NCBI RefSeq assembly: GCF_014699005.1
Contig: NZ_JACWZY010000008.1
Location: forward strand, 62,001 to 126,000
Direction of reading: 5' to 3'
DNA length: 64,000 nucleotides
Source of the DNA: Spirosoma profusum
Lineage (GTDB): Bacteria > Bacteroidota > Bacteroidia > Cytophagales > Spirosomataceae
The position numbers were made by a program, and so were the translations under genes. Within the stretch, counting starts at the first letter, position 1. Each line of letters starts with the position of its first letter. Shown piece after piece: positions 52,328 through 61,894 of this stretch. Under the pieces are notes generated by a model. The model did no database searches. It worked only from the letters and a program-made list of their open reading frames with translations, and was not told where the DNA came from.

Positions 52328-52452
52328 TATTTACCGATAATTCACAGATACTATTCAAAAAAATTAGAAAATATTATTGTTAAAGCTAACTTTCACCAAG
52401 AAAATCACTGATTAGGCTTACTACTCTATTTATTCATAGAAATTTTTTCGGC

Positions 52453-52917
52453 ATGGAAACCCTGGACGACCTTGATAAGAAGCTACTCAGGCTATTACAG
52501 AAGGATGCAAAGCTGACCACAAAGGAACTGGCGGCTCAACTTGGGCTTACTTTATCACCTGTTTATGAACGTATTAAACGGCTTGAAGGGCTGGGCTTTA
52601 TCAAACAATACGTTGCTGTTCTGGACAAAAGTTTGTTAGGACAGCCCATCACTACGTTCTGCCAGGTGTCGATGCGCTACCACGACCAGGGCTTTATCAA
52701 TAATTTTGAACAGGAAGTGCAGAAGCTCGAAGAAGTGCAGGAATGCTATCACATGGGCGGCCAGGTCGATTTCCTGCTCAAAATTCACGTCGGTAGCCTG
52801 GCCGAATACCACGATTTTGTCAAGAACAAACTCTCTCAGATTGAGAACATTGGTGTATTAAACAGTACGTTCGTGCTCAAGGAAATCAAGCACAATCTGG
52901 GGTATCATATTCCTTAA
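52453..52917 (+). CDS. Lrp/AsnC-family regulator
   Basis: A 154-residue protein. The N-terminal HTH (about 5-60) has LDDLDKKLLRLLQKDAKLTT, ELAAQLGLTLSPVYERIKRL; the C-terminal RAM effector domain (about 65-150) has QECYHMGGQVDFLLKIHVGS. Family members bind amino acids such as leucine or glycine. Divergence from tdh-kbl makes that operon its most likely target. Confidence 0.93.
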   Translation: METLDDLDKKLLRLLQKDAKLTTKELAAQLGLTLSPVYERIKRLEGLGFIKQYVAVLDKSLLGQPITTFCQVSMRYHDQGFINNFEQEVQKLEEVQECYHMGGQVDFLLKIHVGSLAEYHDFVKNKLSQIENIGVLNSTFVLKEIKHNLGYHIP

Positions 52918-52918
52918 T

Positions 52919-53016
52919 TTTAGCTGGGGCAGAGATGCACAAAGGCAACATAGAGTTACAGGGAGAAATATCTCTGTAACTCTATGTTGCCTCTGTGCAT
53001 CTCTGCCCCAGCTAAA
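52919..53016. repeat. Hairpin repeat family D, copy 2 (about 45-bp arms)
   Basis: The left arm has TTTAGCTGGGGCAGAGATGC and GGCAACATAGAGTTACAG; the right arm is complementary apart from one mismatch and a few bases near the loop. It lies between the Lrp-type gene and the convergent 823-residue gene. The CAGAGATGCACA core matches the repeat at 42,547. Confidence 0.88.
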
Positions 53017-53021
53017 CCTAA

Positions 53022-55493
53022 CTACTTATACTCCAGCAACGTAGTAGCCTCGCAAGCCTTATCCGTTTTAAACCGAACCCAACGAGCCTGAAAATCAGCA
53101 GGAAAAACGTAATTAACTGTTTTCCCAGCCGGAACTGAAATCGTCTTATAATTCATCCAGACACCCGTTCCAACTGGGTCCGCTTCGATGGTGAACGTAA
53201 CGGGTGTAGTGGCTTTGTGCGACAGTTGCAAACTCCGTTGGTCATAAAAGCCAATTAAATACGGGTCCGATGCTACATTCGCGTTCACGGACGTAGCATT
53301 CCAGGGGCCACCGTGACCCGTTGGTTTGCCGAGTTTCCAGAGATCATCGATGGCACCGGCCCAGATGGCAGCTTTTTTGTCATCCGATACGATAACGTGC
53401 TCATTTTTAGCAGCTACGTTCAGATCGACACCCGTCATGACCAGCAGTCCACGATAGGAAGCGTAGTCGTTGATACGTAGGTTGTGCGACGAAACCGGCC
53501 GGATTTTGGCGTAGCCATCAGCATTTTCGGCGGGTAATTCATAGAACGTACCATGGCAATTGAGCAGGTCGCGCTCGGTAGCCACTTCCCGACAGATACG
53601 TAATGCCGCCTGATTCGTAAGTTCCGTAAACGAGTTGTTACCTAACGGAAGACGCCAGCGACGGCCTTTGTCATCAACAATCAGCACACTCGATTTATCA
53701 ATCGTCACTACGTTTTGCGGAATGGCGAATTTGCTCTTAATAAAACTCTGATCCTCAGAACTTTCTTTCCGGACCAGTTTCATATCACTACTCAATTCAT
53801 AGTAGCCAACATCAGTCGATTTTCCGTCCTGATACGTCTGCGCAGCCAATGCAAGCGCTCGGCGATTTTTTCCGAGCCCATACATTAACCCGCCCAACGT
53901 ATTGGACGACGCTACGTTACTAAGACCAGCAAATATAGAGTTGGACGTAGTACTGCGTGTATCATTGGCCGAATATGTAAACTGAGCCGATACGTTGGTG
54001 GCCTTGTCCGATTTGACGCGAATCCACTCACCCGGTGCGTTTGCGGGAAAAGCGATAAAAGCTGATTTGTTTGCACCAACGCTCGTGGTTTGTAACGTAG
54101 TCCAGTCGCCTTTGCCAATTTTGTCAACTTCGAACGTAATGGTTACGTCGGATTCACCATTGTTCTGAACCCAGGCCGACCGATTGGCCCAACCCGCAAA
54201 CAGGAATGGCTCCGATGGCTCCGCTGCTTTAACATTTTCCTTCAGCCAGACAGCACCTTCAGCCGTGTTAGGACCAAGTTGATCAGGCAGATTAAGCGGG
54301 GTAAACCAGAGATTTGAATTCGACTGGCCGGGGCCTTCAATATTGCCTTTCGTTTTCCGTTTATTCAGGAATTCTTTCTGCGCCGAATCGTCGCAGCCAA
54401 ACACGAGTTGGTTATTCCAGCGCGTAAAATCACCGATTACTTTCAGATACGATGTTCGGGGGCGAATGCCAGCCGTATTTGATGCTGTGAACGTACCAGG
54501 AAATTGCCAGAACATTCCGTGCATCGTCATCAGATAATCAGGTTTTTGTTCGGAACCAATGTCACGTATACGCGGCCATTCTGTATTCCAGCCGTGTGCG
54601 CCATCGTAGCTATGACTGGCTTTAGGAAGTCGAAAAAAATGCCAGCCAGTTGCCTTATTACGTACGCCCAGCAACACTGATTTGTGGTCCCAGCCGGTAG
54701 CCCAGATAGGGTCGGTTTCGGGATTTTTGTTGCCATAAATACCGCCTGGACCCGTCACTTCCACAAACTGATTCCGACGTACCACTTTCCAATCTTTCCC
54801 GTCCCATTCCGACAACGAGCCAGCATCAATGTCGAACTGTACCAGTGCCTGAGAACCCGGTTCGCCATTGTTCGAATACACCATAACGCCCTGGCTCGAA
54901 TACACACCTTTGCCATGGGCCCCCGGTAGTAAGGAGTTTTGTTGGTTATTCGTTACGTCGTCCTCTTTTTTATGGCGAACATTCCCGTCTTCATACAACA
55001 TAGTCGGTGTCAGACTAGTAACGTCGACTTCATAAAAGCCTTCTTCCATCGTACCGTAATAGATTTTCCCTTTTGGGTCAGTCAGATGGCGGGCGTTTCC
55101 GGTGTGTCGACCTGGCATCGTTTTGTACGGAATCGTCCGAACTTGGGCCTGAGCATCAATGGCATAGGGGCCAATAAACAACTGACTACTTTCCGGATGA
55201 ACCATCCGATTGGCGGGTGTTCCACCAACGCTTTCACTACGAACAATCTGCTTTAAATCGGGAGTGATTTCGTATAACTTATCCGACGATCCGAACGGCA
55301 AATGCGGCCCGTACGTAACAACCCAGAGTTTACCTGCCCAGGGAACCACCGCCCCTGTACCGCACTCACCCTCATTGTTATACATGGCCAACTGCGGGTA
55401 AATGCCACTGTAGGAAGGCGTTTTTTTTGATTGGGCCTGCACACAACCCAGCAGCCAGCCAACCAGCGAGGCCGTAAGAATATATTTTTTCAT
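53022..55493 (-). CDS. Large secreted protein of unrecognised family, associated with SusC/SusD
   Basis: An 823-residue protein with a signal/lipoprotein-like N-terminus (LVGWLLGCVQAQ). I do not recognise the family. The first ~400 residues have repeated turn-strand units (PWAGKLWVVTYGPHLPFGSS, DPKGKIYYGTMEEGFYEVD) suggestive of a beta-propeller. A ~80-residue module occurs twice, at about 429-506 and 740-821: compare GEWIRVKSDKATNVSAQFTY with ARWVRFKTDKACEATTLLEY. The repeats resemble ligand-binding or carbohydrate-binding beta-sandwiches. It directly follows SusD on the same strand, so it is likely the enzyme or surface glycan-binding part of the system. Confidence 0.75.
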   Translation of the reverse strand: MKKYILTASLVGWLLGCVQAQSKKTPSYSGIYPQLAMYNNEGECGTGAVVPWAGKLWVVTYGPHLPFGSSDKLYEITPDLKQIVRSESVGGTPANRMVHPESSQLFIGPYAIDAQAQVRTIPYKTMPGRHTGNARHLTDPKGKIYYGTMEEGFYEVDVTSLTPTMLYEDGNVRHKKEDDVTNNQQNSLLPGAHGKGVYSSQGVMVYSNNGEPGSQALVQFDIDAGSLSEWDGKDWKVVRRNQFVEVTGPGGIYGNKNPETDPIWATGWDHKSVLLGVRNKATGWHFFRLPKASHSYDGAHGWNTEWPRIRDIGSEQKPDYLMTMHGMFWQFPGTFTASNTAGIRPRTSYLKVIGDFTRWNNQLVFGCDDSAQKEFLNKRKTKGNIEGPGQSNSNLWFTPLNLPDQLGPNTAEGAVWLKENVKAAEPSEPFLFAGWANRSAWVQNNGESDVTITFEVDKIGKGDWTTLQTTSVGANKSAFIAFPANAPGEWIRVKSDKATNVSAQFTYSANDTRSTTSNSIFAGLSNVASSNTLGGLMYGLGKNRRALALAAQTYQDGKSTDVGYYELSSDMKLVRKESSEDQSFIKSKFAIPQNVVTIDKSSVLIVDDKGRRWRLPLGNNSFTELTNQAALRICREVATERDLLNCHGTFYELPAENADGYAKIRPVSSHNLRINDYASYRGLLVMTGVDLNVAAKNEHVIVSDDKKAAIWAGAIDDLWKLGKPTGHGGPWNATSVNANVASDPYLIGFYDQRSLQLSHKATTPVTFTIEADPVGTGVWMNYKTISVPAGKTVNYVFPADFQARWVRFKTDKACEATTLLEYK

Positions 55494-55512
55494 CCGAAAA
55501 TCAGTTGTATAA

Positions 55513-55585
55513 GTATGATGTAAGGTATAGGATATATAATGCAGGATGTCAATAGGCGTACTACGTCATACTTCCTACATCATAC
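55513..55585. terminator. Imperfect hairpin between SusD and the 823-residue gene
   Basis: TATGATGTAAGGTAT pairs with most of ATACTTCCTACATCATA around a long loop. It could stabilise or reduce read-through between the two genes. Confidence 0.35.
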
Positions 55586-55591
55586 ATCTAA

Positions 55592-57271
55592 TCAATAACC
55601 GGGATTCTGGGTAATATTGGTATTAACCCGTCGTTCGACGGCGGGAATTGGCCAAAGGTACTGGCGACTTTTATCGAATTTACGGTCAATCAGGTTTTTT
55701 ACGTCGACCCCGAAGCCCGTGTAACTGGCGATACCGTCATCATCAATCGGTGTAACGCCGGGGAATGGCCATTTGGCGCGATTCTGAGCAGCCGGATCTG
55801 GCAGGCCGATTACAGGTGTCACAAGTGCTTTTTCAGCCAGTTGCCAACGTATCAAATCCATGTAACGTAGTCCTTCCCGCACGAACTCAACCCGCCGTTC
55901 GCGCCGTACAATCTGACGTAACGTAGCAGCATTTGTCGACGTAACAGCCGGATACGCAGTGGTTTGCCCGATAGCCACACCGTACGCCCGTGCTCTGACC
56001 TGATTAATTGCACTCAGCACACTGGCATCCGTTTCGCCCAGCTCGATCTTGGCTTCTGCGTACGTGAGCAATATTTCGGCGTACCGAAAAATGATGGCGT
56101 CGTTATCTTCCACCCGGCGGTCTGCCCAGGTTTGGTCAATACCTTTTTTCCAGACAAACCCTGTATAGCTGGCAAACGCGGCTACTGCACGACTATCGTT
56201 GTTCGTTACACGTCGCCCCAATTTTGAACTAAAAATCATCAGTGAATCAGGATGTGGCGTGTAATTGTAACCGAGCCACTGCGTATTGAACTCAACCACC
56301 GTAGCGGTAAGCCGGGGATCACGATTTCTGAACGGCGCTTTCGGGTCATACAAAGGTGACTCGTCAATGGGCTTCCCGTCCGTACATTCAAATGCATCGA
56401 CAAGTTCGCGGGTCGGCAGTTGCGCGCCAAAACCGCCCGCATTTCGGGTAATATTATCCTGAACATAAGCGGCTGCACCAAATACCTGTAGTTTTTCATC
56501 GCGAGGTATGCTGATAATCAGTTCCCGGCTGGTTTCGCCATCTTTTAGAAATAGCTGTGCAAAGCTGCTGTGCAGGCTATAACCCGACGCACCTAACTGC
56601 ATAACGGCGTTAGCAGATTCTTTGGCAATCGCCCATTTGCCCATGTAGAGCGCGGTACGGGCTTTAATAGCCAGCGCAGCACCTTTTGTCAGTCGCTTTA
56701 TGTCGGCGGCAGCGTACGATACGGGCAAATTCGTGGCGGCAAAATCCAGCTCTTTGAACACGAAATCCAGAATTTCGTCTTTACTGGTACGTTTAACGCC
56801 GTACGACTCTTCCAACAGAATCGGCTCAGTCAGAAATGGTACGTCGCCAAAATGCGTGATCAATCGCGAATACTGATATGCCCGAATCAGTCGCATTTCA
56901 GCTTCCAGACGTAGCAAAATAGTGGCGGGTGTGTTGGCAGCTGCCTTGTCTTTATTTGCCAGAAAAGAGTTGGCGCGGGCGATGGCTTTGTACGAATTGA
57001 GCCAGAATGTCTGTACAGAGCTGTCATCCGCATTCATGGTGCCGCCAATAACGGCGTTGGTAAGCTGGCCTCGGTGCCATTCGTTGTCGCTGAACAGTTC
57101 GTTGTCATTGCCCCAGAATGCCAGACGATACAAGTCATTCACGGCCAGTTCAAGCTCGGTCTGGTTAGAATAGAACGTACCAGTCGAAGCTTCGGAAGGG
57201 GGATTCAAATCCAGCGTATGGCAGGCCGATAATCCGGCCGATAAGGCTAGTAGATAAACAAGTTTTTTCAT
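55592..57271 (-). CDS. SusD/RagB-type nutrient-binding lipoprotein
   Basis: About 559 residues. ATG 57,271 opens a lipoprotein signal (LVYLLALSAGLSAC). SusD family marks: TLDLNPPSEASTGTFYSNQT (N-terminal helix region), the TPR-like helices with EAEMRLIRAYQYSRLITHFG, KRLTKGAALAIKARTALYMG and the C-terminal IIFRYAEILLTYAEAKIELG, RREFVREGLRYMDLIRW-like RRVEFVREGLRYMDLIRW. It caps the SusC channel at the outer membrane and binds the glycan. It starts 38 bases after the SusC stop. Confidence 0.95.
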   Translation of the reverse strand: MKKLVYLLALSAGLSACHTLDLNPPSEASTGTFYSNQTELELAVNDLYRLAFWGNDNELFSDNEWHRGQLTNAVIGGTMNADDSSVQTFWLNSYKAIARANSFLANKDKAAANTPATILLRLEAEMRLIRAYQYSRLITHFGDVPFLTEPILLEESYGVKRTSKDEILDFVFKELDFAATNLPVSYAAADIKRLTKGAALAIKARTALYMGKWAIAKESANAVMQLGASGYSLHSSFAQLFLKDGETSRELIISIPRDEKLQVFGAAAYVQDNITRNAGGFGAQLPTRELVDAFECTDGKPIDESPLYDPKAPFRNRDPRLTATVVEFNTQWLGYNYTPHPDSLMIFSSKLGRRVTNNDSRAVAAFASYTGFVWKKGIDQTWADRRVEDNDAIIFRYAEILLTYAEAKIELGETDASVLSAINQVRARAYGVAIGQTTAYPAVTSTNAATLRQIVRRERRVEFVREGLRYMDLIRWQLAEKALVTPVIGLPDPAAQNRAKWPFPGVTPIDDDGIASYTGFGVDVKNLIDRKFDKSRQYLWPIPAVERRVNTNITQNPGY

Positions 57272-57309
57272 GTGTGATAAGATCGCAGTAAGTGATACGT
57301 AGCGGTTCA

Positions 57310-60300
57310 TTAGAACTTAATCGTAGCCCCGGCCAGCAGGGTCGTCACAATTGGGTAGGCGTAGTTACCAGACTCAGGATCAAGGTATTTAGGAAATTTA
57401 CTAACCGAGAACAGATCATTGGCCGATACGTAGAGACGTAGCGTTTGTACGCCTGCCCGTTTCATAAGATCGTTTTTCAGCGTATACCCTAACGTAATGT
57501 TTTTCGTCCGGAAATAAGAACCATTGATCAGCCAGTAATCCGATAAGGCGTAGTTCGACGCATTGGAGGTACGCGAGAGCCGGGGAAACGTAGCAAGCCG
57601 ATTTTGCTCGGCTGTGTTGTTCAGGCTCCAGAACTTCCCGACCATGTCGGCGGGCATATTTCCGAAAGCTTCTGCAAACGGTTGGTTGACTTCAGCTGGC
57701 AGCCGCGACTGGCGTTTTCCGACGCCCTGAAACGCTACCGAAAAATCGAAGCCCTGATAGTCAAGTCGGATATTTCCGCCATACAGATAGCGGGGCAGCG
57801 AGCCGCCAAGCAGTACTTTATCGTCGGTTGTAATCTTACCGTCTTTGTTTGTATCAACGTAACGCACATCGCCGGGTTTGGTCGTTGCCGTCAGCACGGG
57901 GGCGCCGGAAAGTTCGTCCTGTGTTTGAAAAAGCCCCGCCGACCGATACCCAAACCATTCGTTGTATTCACTGCCATTTCGCGTAACCATATCGCCCAGA
58001 AATTCAGTGCCTTTCAAATCGCCGACAGTCGAGCGAGCGTCCGATAAATTAGCTGCTACCGAATACGTCAGTTTGCCAACCCGGTCGCGCCAGCCCAGTT
58101 CCAGCTCCCAACCGCGCACGTTCATGACGCCCGCGTTCTGGTTGGGTTTATCATAGCCGATATAGAGCGGAATGTCGAGAGGCAGCAGAATATTTCGGGT
58201 TTGTTTCTGGTAATAATCTGCGGTAACTGTCAGTCGATTATTCAGGAAAGCAGCGTCAAGTCCTACGTCTGTAGTCCGGCTGGTTTCCCAGGTAATGTTT
58301 TCAACCGCGTAGACTTGCTGCCCCGCGCCGGTTAGTGGCACTACGCTACCGTTCTGGTAAAACAGTGCCTGCGAAAAATCGACGGTGGCCTGATAGGGAT
58401 AGTAAGCCGGATTGTTATTCCGGTCAAGCAGCCGTTCGTTACCGGCTTCTCCCCAGGACCCACGCAGTTTCAGGAACGACAGCCAGTTGTTATTCTTCAG
58501 AAAACTTTCTTCCGATAACGTCCAGCCGACCGACACCGACGGAAACACCGCCTGCCGATATTGGGAAGCAAAACGCGACGAGCGGTCAGAACGTAAATTT
58601 CCCTGAATGAAGTACTTGTCTTTAAAATTGTATTGCAGTCGGCCAAAGAAAGAATGCAATCCCGAAGCATCAGCGCTACCCAAATTGTCCCGCAATTCCG
58701 TCGAACCGGCGTTTAAATAAGGGAAATCGGTCAGCGCAAAACCGCCCCGCGACGCGTTTAGCGATTCATACGAGCGGTAGTTTTCTTCAAAGCCAACCAA
58801 TACGTCCACTGAGTGTACACCCTTGATTTCTCTGGCATAATTGGCCAGTAATTGCCCGTTCACCGAAAAGCCTTCGGTACGTCCTTCCGACAACGTAGTG
58901 CGGGCCTGATTGACCACTGTGCTCAACGTACCGTTTGGGTTGGTAAAGCGAATCTGCTTCGAGAAATATTTGCTCTTGTCCAGATCAAAAACAGGTGCGA
59001 CCAGTGCCGTCAGCGTCAGCCCATTGATGGGTTTGTAGTTAAACAACATCCGACCGCCAATCTGGTTCGAGCGGGTTTGCGAGAAGCCCCCATCCCGAAT
59101 CTGAGCCAGCGGATTGCGACCATCTTTCCCCAGCGCCAGTCGCCCATCTGAATAAACATCGTCGTAAATCGGTGGCATTACCCGTGCTTCGTAAATGGGG
59201 TTAAACGCGTTGCTGGATAAAAGCTCATTCGCGTTGCCATCGTTGTTGGTACGTTTGAAAAATACGTCGAGGTTCACATTTACTTTATCATTTACCTGCA
59301 AATCGTTGTTGACCCGAAACAGGTAGCGTTCATACTTCCGGTTGTCATAAAACGCGCCCGCATTCGAATAACCCAGCGAGGCTTTTGTCTTGATTTTTCC
59401 CGTACCCATCGTAAAAACCAGATCGTGACGGATACGGGGTGCGGTGCTACGTGTCAGGATTGCTTTCTGCCAGTCGGTATTCGGAAATCGATCAGGGCTG
59501 ACCCGGTTGCTGTCGAGATACGACGTAATGAGCGCCTGCGAATAGGGACCGGTGCTGGCTCCGTCGTTGGTCGATTGCTCGTTAAAGTACCGCATGTAGT
59601 CCTGCACACCGACGTAGCTTGGCTGAGCCGTTGGTCGCTGAATGCCATATTCGTAATTATACTCCAGACTGCTTTGGCCATTTTTGGCCCGTTTCGTCGT
59701 TACCAGAATAACGCCTGCTGCGCCCCGTGAGCCGTAAATAGCGGCCGATGACGCATCTTTCAACACCGTAATATTCTCTACGTCGTTCGGGTTTACATTG
59801 TCGATGCTGCTCACCGGCACGCCGTCCACAATCACCAGCGGACTATTGGTACCGATGGTGGTAATGCCCCGAATCAGAATGCTGGAGCTGGAACCCGGCG
59901 CGGCACTGCTACGTGTCACCGACACTCCGGCGATACTTCCCTGCAAGGCTTCGGAAATCTGAATAGTCTGTCGGCCAGCCACTTCCTGAGAGCCAATGGT
60001 GGAGATAGCTCCCGTCAGGTCTTTTTTCTTCTGCGTACCGTAGCCGACTACCACGACTTCTTCCAGCGAATTGTCGTTGGGCTTCAAACTGACGTTTAAA
60101 GTGGCCTGATCAGCAACGTTAACTTCCTGAGTTTGATAGCCAACGAAGGAGAACGTAACGGCTACGGGTCCCGCATCCGGAATGGCCAGTTTGTACTGCC
60201 CGCTGGCATCGGTGACGGTTCCGCGCTGGGTTCCTTTCACCACAATACTAACGCCCGGTAAATCCTTGGTCGCTTCATCGGTCACCTTACCGGAAATCTG

Positions 60301-60372
60301 ACGCGTCTGCGCCCACGAAGTCGATAAGTTGTACAGAAAAAGCGCACAGAATAATAAAAGTTTGTGTCGCAT
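57310..60372 (-). CDS. SusC/RagA-type TonB-dependent outer-membrane transporter
   Basis: A 1020-residue protein with a signal peptide ending SWAQ, a CarboxypepD_reg-like domain (QISGKVTDEATKDLPGVSIV), the SusC box LEEVVVVGYGTQKKKDLTGA, a plug (LVIVDGVPVSSIDNVNPND; SRGAAGVILVTTKRAKNG) and a 22-strand-type barrel ending LLAGATIKF. It imports oligosaccharides with SusD. A TAAATTTG box lies 68 bases upstream. The divergent 442-residue membrane protein may regulate it. Confidence 0.97.
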   Translation of the reverse strand: MRHKLLLFCALFLYNLSTSWAQTRQISGKVTDEATKDLPGVSIVVKGTQRGTVTDASGQYKLAIPDAGPVAVTFSFVGYQTQEVNVADQATLNVSLKPNDNSLEEVVVVGYGTQKKKDLTGAISTIGSQEVAGRQTIQISEALQGSIAGVSVTRSSAAPGSSSSILIRGITTIGTNSPLVIVDGVPVSSIDNVNPNDVENITVLKDASSAAIYGSRGAAGVILVTTKRAKNGQSSLEYNYEYGIQRPTAQPSYVGVQDYMRYFNEQSTNDGASTGPYSQALITSYLDSNRVSPDRFPNTDWQKAILTRSTAPRIRHDLVFTMGTGKIKTKASLGYSNAGAFYDNRKYERYLFRVNNDLQVNDKVNVNLDVFFKRTNNDGNANELLSSNAFNPIYEARVMPPIYDDVYSDGRLALGKDGRNPLAQIRDGGFSQTRSNQIGGRMLFNYKPINGLTLTALVAPVFDLDKSKYFSKQIRFTNPNGTLSTVVNQARTTLSEGRTEGFSVNGQLLANYAREIKGVHSVDVLVGFEENYRSYESLNASRGGFALTDFPYLNAGSTELRDNLGSADASGLHSFFGRLQYNFKDKYFIQGNLRSDRSSRFASQYRQAVFPSVSVGWTLSEESFLKNNNWLSFLKLRGSWGEAGNERLLDRNNNPAYYPYQATVDFSQALFYQNGSVVPLTGAGQQVYAVENITWETSRTTDVGLDAAFLNNRLTVTADYYQKQTRNILLPLDIPLYIGYDKPNQNAGVMNVRGWELELGWRDRVGKLTYSVAANLSDARSTVGDLKGTEFLGDMVTRNGSEYNEWFGYRSAGLFQTQDELSGAPVLTATTKPGDVRYVDTNKDGKITTDDKVLLGGSLPRYLYGGNIRLDYQGFDFSVAFQGVGKRQSRLPAEVNQPFAEAFGNMPADMVGKFWSLNNTAEQNRLATFPRLSRTSNASNYALSDYWLINGSYFRTKNITLGYTLKNDLMKRAGVQTLRLYVSANDLFSVSKFPKYLDPESGNYAYPIVTTLLAGATIKF

Positions 60373-60440
60373 AATTTTTCGATATTTATGATTTCTTGCT
60401 CTCCCGAAATGAAAAGCAATCGAGGAAAAATTGGAGATGA

Positions 60441-60448
60441 CAAATTTA
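60441..60448 (-). promoter_or_regulatory. TAnnTTTG promoter box for the SusC-SusD operon
   Basis: On the minus strand this reads TAAATTTG, an exact consensus match 68 bases before the SusC ATG. No good -33 element, as expected of a regulated promoter. Confidence 0.5.
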
Positions 60449-60547
60449 AAATTGGATTATGCCTTGTTCCAGCGAGCCATCCTGACCATTTGTTTAATCA
60501 AAATTCTGGACAAGCAAACTAGTTGATAGACAGACTTTTAGAACCTG

Positions 60548-61876
60548 ATGATCGCGGAAAATGGACAAGGTAAAGCGGACTATTACGAGTACCTCGACCG
60601 CTGTTGCCAGTTAATCAGTGAGACGTACGGGAAGCCCAATCGGGCTGAATGGACCAACAGCGACTACGTCCGGCTGAGCAATATTCTTTTCCGGACCACC
60701 AAAGTGCAGATTAGCCCCAATACGTTGAAGCGTATTTTTGGCAAGATCAAGACCGACTCGCGCTATTATCCGCAAAAAGCCACCCGCGATGCCATGGCCA
60801 GCTACGTCGGTTATTCTGGTTGGGATCACTACGTTCAGGTGCAGGAATTAGCCGAGAAAACGGTGGCCCGAATCCCAAAACCGTCCGTCGAAATCGCCAT
60901 CCCGGCTCTTCCGGCAATTCCATCACGGCAGCCCGTTCGCAGGAGAAATTGGCTTGTGCTGGTATTGATCACTGCTACGTTGGCCGTGGCGCTGGCGATT
61001 ATTCTGACCATGCAGCAAACCGAGTCGGACGTATCAGCGCAACTCATTTGCCGAAACCCACTGGGCGAAAATCCGCACTCGGCAGTTTTCGAAATTCGCC
61101 GGTCTGCTCCGGATGAGTCGGCGACGTACCGAATTCAATTTGGCGATGGGAAACGTCGGAATATGGACGTAGCAGATAGCGTATATACACATTATTACGA
61201 GCGCCCTGGTCGCTATTTTGCCATCCTGGAACGTAATGGAAAGCCTATGGACACGGCGACCGTTTATTTGCAGACAAAAGGCTGGACGGTGACCGCCAAT
61301 ATGATGCACGACAGCAGCCGGGTTTATCCGATTGAGGTTCATAACCTTTTTACCAACGGCCAACGTAGCGTGAGTGCGCAGGAAGCCGCCCACGCCGGCG
61401 TCGATACCAACCGCACGTTTTTTATGGAGTTTATCAATAGCCAGCCGACAGGTATCGACGGTGATAATTTCGAGTTAATCACCCACGTAAAAACCTCGCC
61501 CGACCGAGCAGGCGTTAGGTGTTCGCAGGTTGGTATTACGGTTTGGGGAGAATCATCGCAGCATATGTTCGATGTCATGAAACCCGGCTGTGTACACTGG
61601 ATCGATCTGCAAACCTCCGAAGTGTTCAAGAGCGGTCAACGTGACGATTTAAATTTTCTAGGTGCTGATTTACGTACGGGCGGAATGATACGTCTGAAAG
61701 TCGTCGATAAAAAAGCCCGGATTTTCATCAACAATCGTAAAATTTACGAAGCTCGTTACCAAAAATCACTACGTCGCGTTTACGGCGTTCGGATTCAGTT
61801 CGCGGGTATCGGGACGGTGGATTCGTTTGAATTGAGGAATTTGAAAACGAAAGAAGCGTTCCCGGGAAATTTTTAA
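60548..61876 (+). CDS. Membrane-tethered protein with N-terminal helical (HTH-like) domain and extracytoplasmic PKD-like and sandwich domains
   Basis: A 442-residue protein. The first ~105 residues are helical and basic (TKVQISPNTLKRIFGKIKTD), resembling a DNA-binding or regulatory module found in similar Bacteroidota proteins. One transmembrane segment (about 135-155; WLVLVLITATLAVALAIIL) follows. The outer part has a PKD-like strand set (YRIQFGDGKRRNMDVADSVY, then HYYERPGRYFAILE) and a C-terminal jelly-roll/LamG-like domain (about 330-440). Divergence from SusC-SusD suggests a glycan-sensing regulator working across the membrane. The HTH reading is inferred, not certain. Confidence 0.65.
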   Translation: MIAENGQGKADYYEYLDRCCQLISETYGKPNRAEWTNSDYVRLSNILFRTTKVQISPNTLKRIFGKIKTDSRYYPQKATRDAMASYVGYSGWDHYVQVQELAEKTVARIPKPSVEIAIPALPAIPSRQPVRRRNWLVLVLITATLAVALAIILTMQQTESDVSAQLICRNPLGENPHSAVFEIRRSAPDESATYRIQFGDGKRRNMDVADSVYTHYYERPGRYFAILERNGKPMDTATVYLQTKGWTVTANMMHDSSRVYPIEVHNLFTNGQRSVSAQEAAHAGVDTNRTFFMEFINSQPTGIDGDNFELITHVKTSPDRAGVRCSQVGITVWGESSQHMFDVMKPGCVHWIDLQTSEVFKSGQRDDLNFLGADLRTGGMIRLKVVDKKARIFINNRKIYEARYQKSLRRVYGVRIQFAGIGTVDSFELRNLKTKEAFPGNF

Positions 61877-61894
61877 GCAATCAATTCACTACGT

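Noticed and set aside
14739..60448. Many near-matches to TAnnTTTG (for example 5,978-type TATTTTG and GACCTTTG before the receptor gene)
   Set aside because: One or more bases off the consensus, or too far from a gene start; only exact matches in suitable positions were listed.
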